Shown: piece by piece, positions 27,629-36,760 of the stretch | How the letters are laid out: each line of letters begins with the position of its first letter | Numbering within the stretch: the stretch's first letter is position 1 | Assembly: GCF_021440085.1 (NCBI RefSeq) | Contig: NZ_JAKCPW010000001.1 | Span: 310,001-374,000 of the forward strand | DNA: 64,000 nucleotides | Direction of reading: 5' to 3' | Source of the DNA: Dyadobacter sp. CY261 | Lineage (GTDB): Bacteria > Bacteroidota > Bacteroidia > Cytophagales > Spirosomataceae | Translations under genes and position numbers: made by a program | The notes under the pieces: generated by a model | Told to the model about the DNA's origin: nothing | Database searches by the model: none | What the model saw: the letters and a program-made list of their open reading frames with translations, nothing else

Positions 27629-29500
27629 ATGAACGCATCAAACCTGACAAAATTCCTTAAACTCCTCATTTACATCATGCTTGCGGGCACGACGCGCGTC
27701 TTTTCGCAGGCACCTTACCAGGATCTTACCCACGACAGCAAGGTTTTCGGGCATCAAAAGTATTACCGCTTGTATTTGCCGGAAGGTTACGCGCAGTCGG
27801 GTAAGCGGTACCCTGTGATCTACTTTTTTCACGGCTGGGGAGGGCGGCATTTCATGGATGACAATGCAAAGCTGGAATATGCCTTGCTGCAAAAGCTGGT
27901 GGACAAATATCAGACGATTCTGGTGATGTGGGACGGAAATGTCGACGAGAAAGAGCCGCGTCCGTATAATGTTGGAAATCATGAAGATGTGAAGTTCCAG
28001 GTGCAGATGAAGGATTACTTTCCGGAACTCGTGAGCTACATCGATCAGACTTACCGGACACTGCCCGATCGTGACAACCGGGGCATTATCGGGTTCAGTA
28101 TGGGTGGTTTTATGTCGCTGTTTTTGTCGGGTAAATATCCCGATAGGGTTTGCGCGGGCGTGAGCATGATGGGTAGTCCCGAGTTTTTTGTGGGAACTCC
28201 TGAAAACCATACGCTCTACCCGGTGCGGTACACGTTCGAAAATTTGCAGGATGTGAAAATGCGCATTCATACCAGCCCGACTGACATTTTATATTTTCTC
28301 AATCAGGAGGTGAAAGCAGGCGCGGCCTGGGAAGGTAAGGAGGTTGAGATGGAGGAATTTCCCGGCGGGCATATGGTCGACGATCCGGGGCAGACATGGC
28401 GGTTTGAAAAAGCGATGGCTTTCGTCGCCAGTGAATTTGGTAAGAAGCGTCCCGCACCCCAAAAATGGTCACATTACGATGTGTACGGCGATTTCAGCCT
28501 TTGGGGATATGAGGTAACAAGTGGTAAAAATCAGCCGGGATTTATTTATCTGAAAGGCGTGACACCGCAGGGTTTAGGAGTTTATACACAAAAATGGCTG
28601 CCGCACGGACCGGTAGTGCCGATCTCGTATATCAAAGTAAAAACTGCCCCGGTTTATAAGGCGGGCGGAAATTATAAACGTGTTAGCTATTCTTTTAAAA
28701 CACACAAAACCGAGATATCAGATGTTAAGGCCGATTCTACGGGCAGCATTACCCTTGATTTTGACGCCAATGGAAATGAAACGGGTGTTTACGCACCAGG
28801 TGAGAAACCGGCCTGGGGTTTCCTGGACTTCAATGTGAATGGAAAGAAGTGGTTGAAAAACAATAGTAATGCTTTGCAAATCAGGCTTTTCAATCGCGGT
28901 AGTGAGGGTGGCGGAAGTCTGAGAGTCGTCATCAGCTCGCCGGATAAGGATTTGGTGATCAAGGATTCTGTCAGGACGATGCAGGTGAAGGCGAGAGAAA
29001 GGATAGTGCAAGTCCCTGATATTGAAATGATCTGTAATAAAAAACCGTTGTTTCACGCTGAGCCTTCGGATATCAAATTAAAAATCACGGTTTACAATGG
29101 CAATGCGATGAATAGCACGGTTATGAATGTGCCGGTCGATTTCGATGTGCCCTATTTTACCAATATCAAAATCGATGACGGCAAACTGGTTCGGCAGGCC
29201 GCATTGGGTAAGGGAAATGGCGATGGAAAGGTGAATGCAGGCGAGGATGTCGTTTTATATGAGGGGGATAAAAGGTTGAAAATCAATCTTAGCAATGCTG
29301 GCATCGACGCAGCACGCGAGCAGCTTACCGATGAAATGATCCCCGCCCGCTGGCCGGATGGCTTTACGCAGCAATCCATCATCCACATCGCTCCCGGAGC
29401 GACAGAAATAGAATGCCTCGCGAGCTACGAGACCAAGAGCTTCAATCCCATCGAACGCAAGGTTATCTGGGGAAGGGTTAAATTAAGAGTCGAAAAATAA
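27629..29500 (+). CDS. Secreted esterase with C-terminal beta domains
   Basis: 623 aa. A signal peptide ends near RVFSQ. An alpha/beta hydrolase (about 25-270) shows YFFHGWGG (oxyanion region), nucleophile Ser in GFSMGGFMS, and catalytic His in GGHMVDD, as in CE1/esterase-D-like deacylases. Residues about 280-623 form two or three beta-sandwich-like regions of unknown role, perhaps glycan binding. It is the last gene of the PUL operon and meets the DUF1501 gene tail to tail with 9 nt between. Likely removes ester substituents from the glycan before the lyase or GH acts. Confidence 0.88.
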   Translation: MNASNLTKFLKLLIYIMLAGTTRVFSQAPYQDLTHDSKVFGHQKYYRLYLPEGYAQSGKRYPVIYFFHGWGGRHFMDDNAKLEYALLQKLVDKYQTILVMWDGNVDEKEPRPYNVGNHEDVKFQVQMKDYFPELVSYIDQTYRTLPDRDNRGIIGFSMGGFMSLFLSGKYPDRVCAGVSMMGSPEFFVGTPENHTLYPVRYTFENLQDVKMRIHTSPTDILYFLNQEVKAGAAWEGKEVEMEEFPGGHMVDDPGQTWRFEKAMAFVASEFGKKRPAPQKWSHYDVYGDFSLWGYEVTSGKNQPGFIYLKGVTPQGLGVYTQKWLPHGPVVPISYIKVKTAPVYKAGGNYKRVSYSFKTHKTEISDVKADSTGSITLDFDANGNETGVYAPGEKPAWGFLDFNVNGKKWLKNNSNALQIRLFNRGSEGGGSLRVVISSPDKDLVIKDSVRTMQVKARERIVQVPDIEMICNKKPLFHAEPSDIKLKITVYNGNAMNSTVMNVPVDFDVPYFTNIKIDDGKLVRQAALGKGNGDGKVNAGEDVVLYEGDKRLKINLSNAGIDAAREQLTDEMIPARWPDGFTQQSIIHIAPGATEIECLASYETKSFNPIERKVIWGRVKLRVEK

Positions 29501-29509
29501 AGTGACTGA

Positions 29510-31033
29510 CTAAGTTAACAGATCCTTTACCAGATTACCGTGTACGTCTGTCAACCTAAAACGCCTGCCCTGGAATTTGTAGGTCAGTCGCTCATGGTCG
29601 ACGCCCATTAGATGCATTAACGTGGCGTGGAAATCGTGGACGTGGACAGGGTCTTTGATGATATTGTAGCTGAAATCGTCCGTTTCACCATAACTCATAC
29701 CGGATTTGACACCCGCACCAGCCATCCACATCGTGAAACATCTTGGGTGGTGGTCGCGGCCATAGTCGGTGGCCGTAAGTTTTCCTTGTGAATACACCGT
29801 ACGTCCGAATTCACCGCCCCAGATCACGAGCGTGTCGTCGAGCAAACCGCGGCGTTTCAGGTCCATGATCAAAGCGCCGGTGGCCTGGTCCGTGGCTTTG
29901 CATTGCTGGGCGATGGCCTTCGGTAAGCCGCCGTGCTGGTCCCAGCCCTGGTGGTAAAGCTGCACGAACTTGACGTCTTTTTCAAGCAGTTTGCGGGCCA
30001 GAAGGCAGTTAGCAGCATAAGTGCCGGGGTCACGACTGTCGGGGCCGTAGAGTTCGAAAACATCGTCGGGTTCGGTGGAGGTGTCCATTACATCGGGGAC
30101 GGAAGTCTGCATCCGAAATGCCATTTCGTATTGCGCAATGCGGTTATTGATCTCCGGGTCGCCGTATGTCCCGTTTTGCAGTTGGTTGAGTTTGGACAAA
30201 TAATCCAGCATCTCCTTCCGGTCGTGGCCGTCGTAGCCTTCGGGGTTGTTCAGGAAAAGCACCGGGTCTTTGCCCGAGCGGAACTGCACGCCCTGGTGCC
30301 GCGATTCGAGAAAGCCATTTCCCCACAAGCGGGCGTATAACGGCTGATCTTTCGGGGCATTCTTAGAAACCAGGACAATGAATGTCGGCAGGTTGTTATT
30401 ATCCGAACCCAATCCGTAACTCACCCAGGATCCGATCGAAGGCCTGCCGGGAAGCTGGTTGCCGGTTTGGAAAAATGTAATGGCCGGGTCGTGGTTAATG
30501 GCCTCGGAGTAGATGGATTTAACAATGCAGAGGTCGTCGACTACCTTGGCTGTGTAAGGCAACAGCTCGCTCACCCAGGTTTTGTTTTTGCCATGCTGGT
30601 TGAATCCATAAATGGACGGAGCCATGGGCAGCACGCTCTGGCTCGCGCTCATACCTGTCAGCCGCTGGCCCTTCCTGACCGAATCGGGCAGGTTTTGGCC
30701 GGCCATTTGGATCAGTTTGGGCTTGTAATCGAATGTCTCGAACTGCGACGGGCCGCCAGCCATGAAAAGGTAAACCACGCGCTTGGCTTTCGGCGCAATA
30801 TGCGGCAATGCCTTCAAAATTTCCGCTTCGAGGTCGGCAGCCGATGCTGAGGGCGTCGCAACAGATCGCGATGCGGATCCGTAAAGTTTATCAATCCCAA
30901 AAAGTGACCCTACGGCCAGCGCGCCGATCCCGAGCGATGTCTGGGTGAGGAACCGTCGCCGGTCCAGTTTCCGATGCAGTTCGTTGAACTCGGGCGTATG
31001 CATGCGGAACTCTTCGTCGTGATGGTGCTGCAT
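29510..31033 (-). CDS. DUF1501 protein, Tat-exported, sulfatase-like fold
   Basis: 507 aa. A twin-arginine signal DRRRFLTQTSLG (Arg25-27) is followed by a hydrophobic stretch. DUF1501 proteins share the alkaline-phosphatase/sulfatase-like fold; visible motifs include FMAGGPSQFETFDYKP, LYHQGWDQHGGLP, IWGGEFGRT, GRDHHPRCFTMWMAGAGVKSG and VHDFHATLMHLMG. It starts 2 nt after the PSD1 gene stop and forms a two-gene operon with it, a pairing common in Planctomycetes and Verrucomicrobia. Biochemical activity is not established. Confidence 0.93.
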   Translation of the reverse strand: MQHHHDEEFRMHTPEFNELHRKLDRRRFLTQTSLGIGALAVGSLFGIDKLYGSASRSVATPSASAADLEAEILKALPHIAPKAKRVVYLFMAGGPSQFETFDYKPKLIQMAGQNLPDSVRKGQRLTGMSASQSVLPMAPSIYGFNQHGKNKTWVSELLPYTAKVVDDLCIVKSIYSEAINHDPAITFFQTGNQLPGRPSIGSWVSYGLGSDNNNLPTFIVLVSKNAPKDQPLYARLWGNGFLESRHQGVQFRSGKDPVLFLNNPEGYDGHDRKEMLDYLSKLNQLQNGTYGDPEINNRIAQYEMAFRMQTSVPDVMDTSTEPDDVFELYGPDSRDPGTYAANCLLARKLLEKDVKFVQLYHQGWDQHGGLPKAIAQQCKATDQATGALIMDLKRRGLLDDTLVIWGGEFGRTVYSQGKLTATDYGRDHHPRCFTMWMAGAGVKSGMSYGETDDFSYNIIKDPVHVHDFHATLMHLMGVDHERLTYKFQGRRFRLTDVHGNLVKDLLT

Positions 31034-31035
31034 GA

Positions 31036-34000
31036 TTATCTCTTGGTTAAGCTGGCGTCTGAGTTGAGAATGGTGCTGGCTACAACAGTATTGGCGGCGA
31101 GTAATGCAGGATCGAGCATTTTATCGGGCTTGTGCTGGCCGGTATGCAGCCATCCCGCCGTCTTTTTCGGGTCTTTCCGGAATTTGTCTTCTTCCGTTTT
31201 CCGCAATGCGAGCAGCAGGTCGACTTCTGTTACCGGCGGTTTGCGGCCCGTAAGTTTGCGGTAGGCCGTAGTAACCGACTGCCGCTCGTCGGGTATGCGG
31301 GTCATTTGTTCGCCCAGCACGGCCATGGCCTCTACAAATGTCGGGTCATTGAGCGTCACGAGGGCTTGCAATGGTGTATTTGTTTTTTGTCGGCGCACCA
31401 CACAAAAGCTGCGTGAGGTGGCGTCGAATGTCGAGAGCGTCGGGTTTGGTACCGAGCGTTTTACGATCACATAAAGGCTCCGGCGATATACCGCAATACC
31501 CGAATCAGGCGTGTAATTGGTATTGTTAATCGACCACAATCCTTCTGGCTGGTAGGGTTTTACACTCACGCCACCGATTTTTTTATTCATTAACCCACTT
31601 GCTAGCAATGCATTATCGCGGATCATTTCGGCAGACATCCGGTTAGCTGGCCCACGCGCATACAGCCGGTTCTCCGGATCGCGCTCACGCACGTCGCGGT
31701 TTGTGCGGGAATCCTGCCGGTAGGTGGCCGACATTACGATCACCTTGTTCAGTTTTTTGATATCCCAACCGGATTCGCGGAAAGTGACAGCTAGCCAGTC
31801 GAGAAGCTCCGGGTGGGTTGGTAACTCGCCCTGGTTACCAAAATCTTCGGTTGTTTTTACAAGGCCGGTGCCGAAAAAGTTTTGCCAGAAGCGGTTTGCC
31901 GCCACGCGCGCTGTGAGCGGGTTGTCGGGGTGAGTTAGCCATTGAGCCAATCCATAGCGGTTTTTAGGTAAATTTTTGGAAAATGCAAGGATGGAGGCGG
32001 GTGTCGATGGGAATACTTTTTCGCCCAGCGCATCATAGTTGCCACGGATCAGCACGTGTGCCTGTTTTGGTTTGGGCATTTCCTGCATGACCATCAGCTC
32101 ACGAATATGTTCGGTCGAGTCCGCCAGTTGCGTGCGCGTTGTTTGCAATGCATACCGTGCTTTTGCGGACGACGGATCAATGGCGGAAATATAGTAGCTT
32201 TTCAATGCGGCCGTTTCGGCAGATGAGAGTTGAGCCCCGTTTTTAGAAGCGACATTTGACCAGGATGATTTTCCAGCTAAAATACCGGTTTCAAATGGCG
32301 TCAGTTCACGATTATAAACCACAATGTCATCGACTTTCGCATTCTTTAATCCAAAACCCCGCCACCAGGCACCGACCTGTAAACCGGGCTGCACGGACGA
32401 CTTGAAGAGAATATCCTTCGTCAACTGATCCATCGTAGTCTCCATTTCAGCCTGTTGTCCATTGACGTACAAGTTGAAGCCGGCAGCTTTGGAAGAACCG
32501 TCATAGGTAACAGTCAATTGGACCCATTGATCTTTTGGCACCGTCCGCTTGCTGGTCCGCGTGATCGCGTCCGACGGTGCCGTATGCGCCATATTGAGTT
32601 CCAGGTGATCGTTTTTAAGGTATAAATGATAGCCGCGGAAATTATAGAGCCGTTCCGCCTGGCTTTTGTGCAGGATGACGCCCTCTTTCAGCTCTTTTGG
32701 AATATTTACCCAGATCCCCACGCTAAATGGCTCCGATTTACGGAAAACGCCGTTCTGGCCCAGGTCTAGAAATACATCACCATCTAGTGCCAAAGCTTTG
32801 CCGCCTGCTTTTTCGGCAAATACCGGATCACCACCCGGACCGCCCGATTCGCGCTTCATGACACCCGTTTCCTTCGGATTGACCGTATTGCGCAGCATGC
32901 TATTTTCGAAGTTGTAGAATGCCTGCAAGCCTGTTTTCGGAAGCGGTTCTGTAGCCAGATTCCGGTAGCCGCCTCTGCTCATCCACTGGTGAAAACCAGC
33001 TTCCGCATTGCGCTGGCTGGCTGCAAGCTGTTCTTCTTCGGTTTTAATTTTCGTTTGAATAAAACGTAATGTTTGTTCCTGTGCGGGCGTGGGAAGGAGC
33101 ATTGTCGGGGTGGGTAGGGCGTCGTCCCAGGATATCTGTCCGGCCTCTTTTACATTATTGAAAAAGCTGTATAGCTCGTAATAGTTCTTTTGGGAAACGG
33201 GATCATACTTATGGTCATGGCATTTGGCGCAGCCTACGGAAAGGCCCAGAAAAGCATCTCCAAAAGTGTTGGTGCGGTCTACGACATACTCGGTCTGAAA
33301 TTCTTCCTCGATCACGCCGCCTTCCATATTTTGCTGATGATTGCGGTTGAATGCGGTCGCGATACGCATTTCTTTGGTCGGATTGGGCATCAGGTCGCCC
33401 GCCAGCTGCCAGTGTACGAACTGGTCGTAGCGCATGTTTTTGTTGAATGCATTGATCACCCAGTCGCGGTAGGGCGACATATCCCTGAGCCTGTCTACGG
33501 TGTAGCCGTGCGAGTCCGCAAAACGCGCCAGGTCCAACCAGTCGACCGCCATTTTCTCGCCGTAATGTGGCGATGCAAGCAGCCTGTCGACTTGCTTTTC
33601 GTAGGCATTAGCTGAATTATCTTTTAAAAATGCATCGGTTTCGGCCAGGGTAGGGGGTAGGCCGGTGAGATCAAGGGACACGCGCCGCAGCAAAATTTCT
33701 TTTTCAGCTTGTGCCGAAGGTTGCAGCTTTTCTTCTTCAAGTTTTTTAAATACAAAATGGTCGATCGCATTGACAGCCAGTTCTTCGTGTCGGGTATCGG
33801 GTACTTCCGGTTTTTCGGGTTTTACAAATGCCCAATGCGGCTTGTACTCAGCGCCATCCTCAACCCATTTAATGAGAATCGCCTTTTCCCGGGCCGACAG
33901 GCTCAGATGCGACTCGGGTGTAGGCATTACAAAATCGGGATCGGAGGAGACTATACGATGGAAAAATTCGCTGTCGGCCAGGTCACCTGGATCGATCGCC

Positions 34001-34260
34001 GTTCTGCCCGAGTTTTTAGAAATCTTATGAAATGCGGATTCGGCCATGTCCAGCCTCAGGCCACCTTTTTGCTTCGCTTTGTCGGGGCCGTGGCATGCAA
34101 AACACTTGTCGGAAAGCACCGGTTTGACGTGCTGGTTATAATCGAGCTTCTCGGGGAGCTCCTTCATCGCAACCTCCACATCTTCTGGCAATTCGGGCGA
34201 ACAGGAAAAGAAATGCCCGGCAACCAACACCCACAGAAAAAAAACTTTAACTTGTTTCAT
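31036..34260 (-). CDS. PSD1/planctomycete cytochrome c lipoprotein with inserted LamG-like domain
   Basis: 1074 aa. A lipoprotein signal (MKQVKVFFLW, GHFFS-C, Cys20) anchors it at a membrane. The PSCyt1 haem motif CFACH (53-57) is followed by GLRLD; DUF1549/PSCyt2 (about 145-390) contains a second CxxCH, GCAKCHDH. A LamG/concanavalin-like domain (about 440-620, QAFYNFENS to DDIVVYNREL) is inserted next, then the C-terminal DUF1553/PSD1 domain (about 780-1050; QWLTHPDNPLTARVAANRFWQNFFGTGLV). Translationally close to the DUF1501 gene. The family is thought to couple c-type haem chemistry to polymer breakdown, but the reaction is unknown. A secreted oxidative step for the neighbouring PUL is possible. 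Confidence 0.94.
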   Translation of the reverse strand: MKQVKVFFLWVLVAGHFFSCSPELPEDVEVAMKELPEKLDYNQHVKPVLSDKCFACHGPDKAKQKGGLRLDMAESAFHKISKNSGRTAIDPGDLADSEFFHRIVSSDPDFVMPTPESHLSLSAREKAILIKWVEDGAEYKPHWAFVKPEKPEVPDTRHEELAVNAIDHFVFKKLEEEKLQPSAQAEKEILLRRVSLDLTGLPPTLAETDAFLKDNSANAYEKQVDRLLASPHYGEKMAVDWLDLARFADSHGYTVDRLRDMSPYRDWVINAFNKNMRYDQFVHWQLAGDLMPNPTKEMRIATAFNRNHQQNMEGGVIEEEFQTEYVVDRTNTFGDAFLGLSVGCAKCHDHKYDPVSQKNYYELYSFFNNVKEAGQISWDDALPTPTMLLPTPAQEQTLRFIQTKIKTEEEQLAASQRNAEAGFHQWMSRGGYRNLATEPLPKTGLQAFYNFENSMLRNTVNPKETGVMKRESGGPGGDPVFAEKAGGKALALDGDVFLDLGQNGVFRKSEPFSVGIWVNIPKELKEGVILHKSQAERLYNFRGYHLYLKNDHLELNMAHTAPSDAITRTSKRTVPKDQWVQLTVTYDGSSKAAGFNLYVNGQQAEMETTMDQLTKDILFKSSVQPGLQVGAWWRGFGLKNAKVDDIVVYNRELTPFETGILAGKSSWSNVASKNGAQLSSAETAALKSYYISAIDPSSAKARYALQTTRTQLADSTEHIRELMVMQEMPKPKQAHVLIRGNYDALGEKVFPSTPASILAFSKNLPKNRYGLAQWLTHPDNPLTARVAANRFWQNFFGTGLVKTTEDFGNQGELPTHPELLDWLAVTFRESGWDIKKLNKVIVMSATYRQDSRTNRDVRERDPENRLYARGPANRMSAEMIRDNALLASGLMNKKIGGVSVKPYQPEGLWSINNTNYTPDSGIAVYRRSLYVIVKRSVPNPTLSTFDATSRSFCVVRRQKTNTPLQALVTLNDPTFVEAMAVLGEQMTRIPDERQSVTTAYRKLTGRKPPVTEVDLLLALRKTEEDKFRKDPKKTAGWLHTGQHKPDKMLDPALLAANTVVASTILNSDASLTKR

Positions 34261-34401
34261 ACCACCCGAAAAGCCCGCCCTGGTGAAAATATAATTAAAA
34301 ATAATGCAAAAAGGCGGTAAAGCCGAGCGCGCGGCTGGATTTCGGTGATAATCAATAAAATGAGAGGAACGTGAGAGATTGGGGTGGCAGCTACTGGTTT
34401 A

Positions 34402-34623
34402 CTACTGCCAGGAAGGCGAATCGTTGTTTCTGATGGAAACGCGGATGTCCTCGATCTTGTGGTGGTTGAGCCAGCGCTGAAAATCCAGTGCGTGTTCAGG
34501 CTGGTGGTGGATAATCGCTCCGTTCGTCAACATGAGTGTGAACGTACTGTACGTCTGTAGAAATTTGCAGACTTCTGTGGAGTGATAATCAAATCCTGCG
34601 AAATAAGATGTTGTGAGAGGCAT
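34402..34623 (-). CDS. Hypothetical protein, 73 aa
   Basis: A small soluble protein with ATG start, YFAGFDYHSTEVCKFLQTYSTFTLMLTNGAIIHHQPE and a C-terminal half rich in His/Asn (FQRWLNHHKIEDIRVS). The pattern suggests a small alpha/beta domain. I do not recognise a family. It stands alone; a TACATTTG box lies about 145 nt upstream (34768-34775, minus strand) inside an inverted repeat. Confidence 0.6.
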   Translation of the reverse strand: MPLTTSYFAGFDYHSTEVCKFLQTYSTFTLMLTNGAIIHHQPEHALDFQRWLNHHKIEDIRVSIRNNDSPSWQ

Positions 34624-34928
34624 AGGCTGATGATACTTTAATTAACTTCAGTTGCCTGAATTTAGTACATCATGGATTTGCCGAAGAATTTATTGAGCGA
34701 TGTTTCTGAATTACTTATTTAACGGTTTTAAAAGTTATTGTATGGAATTAATCCTTTACCGTGTTTACAAATGTAGAGCACCTCTACATTATTTGTACTC
34801 CCGGCATGCGGTTGTAAAATTATCACCGCAGCCCTGGTTTGATGCTTGTCATTATTTCTATATTTGAAGGCGGCAGGTTCGAACGGGCTGCCGCATTAAC
34901 TTTTATCATTAACCTAAAATACATCAAC
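34624..34928. other. Intergenic region between divergent genes
   Basis: 305 bp, AT-rich, no gene seen. The only clear structure is the inverted repeat at 34770-34790. An upstream in-frame ATG at 34839 would extend the metallopeptidase into it, but the added sequence does not look like that family's N-terminus. Confidence 0.55.
34770..34790. promoter_or_regulatory. Perfect 9-bp inverted repeat overlapping a -7-like box
   Basis: AATGTAGAG-CAC-CTCTACATT. Its left arm overlaps TACATTTG read on the minus strand (34768-34775). No U-run follows on either strand, so an operator is more likely than a terminator; no good -33 TTG is seen at the right distance. Confidence 0.4.
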
Positions 34929-35774
34929 ATGCGCTGGCAGGATTTACGCAGAAGCAGTAACGTCGAAGACCGTCGCGGAATGTCCGGTGGCGGTAAGGTT
35001 GCGCTCGGAGGAATTGGGGTGATCATTGTCGTTGCGATCGGGTTGCTGACAGGGCAGGATCCGCAGGAGATCCTCTCCAATATACAGGGCACACAAACGG
35101 GACAGGCCGAAACCCGGCCGGCGGGACCTCGCCCCGACGATAAAACGGCAGAATTCGTATCGGCGGTGCTGGGCAGTACGGAGGATGTGTGGACGAAGAT
35201 ATATACGCAAAACGACGCTGAGTACGAAAAGCCGGTGTTACAGATGTTCTCCGATGCTACGCAGAGCGGCTGCGGAGGTGCTTCATCCGCAATGGGGCCA
35301 TTCTATTGCCCGGCGGATCACAAAGTGTATATAGACCTTTCCTTCTGCAACGAGCTTCGAGACCGTTTCAAGGCGCCGGGCGAATTTGCCATCGCATACG
35401 TGGTGGCACATGAAGTAGGGCATCATGTACAGAACCTGATGGGTATTTCGCAGCAGGTTCAGGATCAACGTGGCAAGCTGAGCGAGGCCGAATACAATAA
35501 ACTGTCGGTGAAGCTGGAACTGCAGGCCGACTTTCTGGCCGGGGTATGGGCCAATCATGCCAACCAAATGGAAAATATCCTTGAACCGGGTGACCTGGAA
35601 GCCGCATTGACGGCCGCCAATGCCATCGGCGACGACAAGCTGCAGAAAGAATCGCAGGGACATGTCGTTCCCGATGCGTTCACCCACGGCACCTCGCAGC
35701 AGCGGATGTACTGGTTCAAGAAAGGTTTTGAAACCGGCGATCTGAATCAGGGCCGTTACGAGGACATCCGCTAG
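34929..35774 (+). CDS. ypfJ: YpfJ/KPN_02809-family neutral zinc metallopeptidase
   Basis: 281 aa from ATG 34929 (MRWQDLRRSSNVEDRRG, the standard family start). An N-terminal cytoplasmic segment is followed by one membrane span (about 30-45, GVIIVVAIGLLTG). The zinc site HEVGHH is at 161-166, preceded by SGCGGASSAMGPFYCPADHKVYIDLSF. The family's final RMYWFKKGFETGD is present. A membrane-bound putative peptidase facing the periplasm; substrate unknown. Monocistronic and convergent with the DUF4287 gene. Confidence 0.94.
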   Translation: MRWQDLRRSSNVEDRRGMSGGGKVALGGIGVIIVVAIGLLTGQDPQEILSNIQGTQTGQAETRPAGPRPDDKTAEFVSAVLGSTEDVWTKIYTQNDAEYEKPVLQMFSDATQSGCGGASSAMGPFYCPADHKVYIDLSFCNELRDRFKAPGEFAIAYVVAHEVGHHVQNLMGISQQVQDQRGKLSEAEYNKLSVKLELQADFLAGVWANHANQMENILEPGDLEAALTAANAIGDDKLQKESQGHVVPDAFTHGTSQQRMYWFKKGFETGDLNQGRYEDIR

Positions 35775-35797
35775 CCAAGCCGGACTGCCGGGGGTTT

Positions 35798-36028
35798 CTA
35801 ATCGCTGTTCTCGTCCTTAATACCTTTCAGCAGAGCATAAATAGCCATGGCGTGTCCCTGGCCCAGATCGTAGTCGGTTTTTAACCACTGAACAATATCG
35901 CCAGCCTTCGTGCTCGCTTTTAATTGACCCCCAGTGGTGAAGCCCTGGGCCTCGGCGAGCTTCCTGAAATCGTCGGGGCCCTTGCCTGTTTTGGCCAGAA
36001 TGGTTTTGAGGTATCCCTGAAAAGACAT
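35798..36028 (-). CDS. DUF4287 domain protein, 76 aa
   Basis: Starts at the ATG at 36028 (MSFQGYLKTILAKTGKGPDDF), which matches the usual family start; the frame extends to 36064 but adds an unlikely Asn/Gln-rich lead. DUF4287 features are the KTGKGPDDFRKLAEAQGF helix, KAGDIVQWLK and GQGHAMAIYALLKG. Cytosolic and small; function unknown. Confidence 0.88.
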   Translation of the reverse strand: MSFQGYLKTILAKTGKGPDDFRKLAEAQGFTTGGQLKASTKAGDIVQWLKTDYDLGQGHAMAIYALLKGIKDENSD

Positions 36029-36160
36029 ATTGCTGTGGTTTGTTTTTTGGATTCGAAATTGCAAAATATAGCGTAAAATCGAATTTCTTGGTAAAGGTTC
36101 ACTTGATTTAGGAACCGTTCTAGTATAATTTGCGCCCGGATTTTTTACACCCCTCTGTTA

Positions 36161-36541
36161 ATGCTCTATCAAAATATCCTCCTCATCGATGATGATGAAG
36201 ATGATCAGGAAATTTTCCTGACCGCGTTGGAATGTACCGGAAAACCTGTTCAATGCACCGTGTTGGATAGTGCAAGGAAAGCTTTTAACCAAATTACCAA
36301 AGGCGAACTCGAAACGGACCTTATTTTTCTGGATCTCAATATGCCGCTCATGAACGGGCAGCAGTTTTTGGCGGAGATCAAAAAAGATGAGAAGCTTCGC
36401 AAAATTCCCATAGTTATCCTCTCAACTTCTTCGAATGCCGCAACGATCGAGCAGGTAAAACAGTTGGGCGCAGGCCAATTTTTTACCAAGCCCGGGCGGT
36501 TTGAAGACCTGGTGGCCATACTCGACGAAGTACTGGCCTAG
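36161..36541 (+). CDS. Single-domain response regulator
   Basis: 126 aa, a stand-alone receiver (REC) domain. The acidic pocket is LLIDDDEDDQE, the phospho-acceptor is Asp58 in IFLDLNMP, the switch Ser/Thr is in VILSTSS, and the conserved Lys-Pro is in FFTKPG. There is no output domain, so it acts through protein contacts or as an intermediate phosphate carrier. It resembles the Rcp1-like receivers paired with phytochrome-type kinases; no kinase is adjacent here. Confidence 0.94.
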   Translation: MLYQNILLIDDDEDDQEIFLTALECTGKPVQCTVLDSARKAFNQITKGELETDLIFLDLNMPLMNGQQFLAEIKKDEKLRKIPIVILSTSSNAATIEQVKQLGAGQFFTKPGRFEDLVAILDEVLA

Positions 36542-36760
36542 CGGCGGAGCCTGGCGCTAAACCAAGCCACATTTACGGAACACCCATCGGGGGCATCAGG
36601 ACAAACGGGAAACCGGTGTATCTGAATAACCCGACTCAGGTTACGATTCGTCGACGCTTAGCGGTGAGCCATCGATTTCCATTCCTAAATTCAAGTAAAC
36701 GGTAGTAAACGTATTTTGATTTCGCCTTTAAAGAATATTTAATCTTTAAATTCTACAAAC

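Noticed and set aside
36541..36705. Coding-like stretch after the response regulator (reads YGTPIGGIRTNGKPVYLNN)
   Set aside because: No ATG and the frame merges into the regulator gene in another phase; too short to call a gene or a pseudogene.
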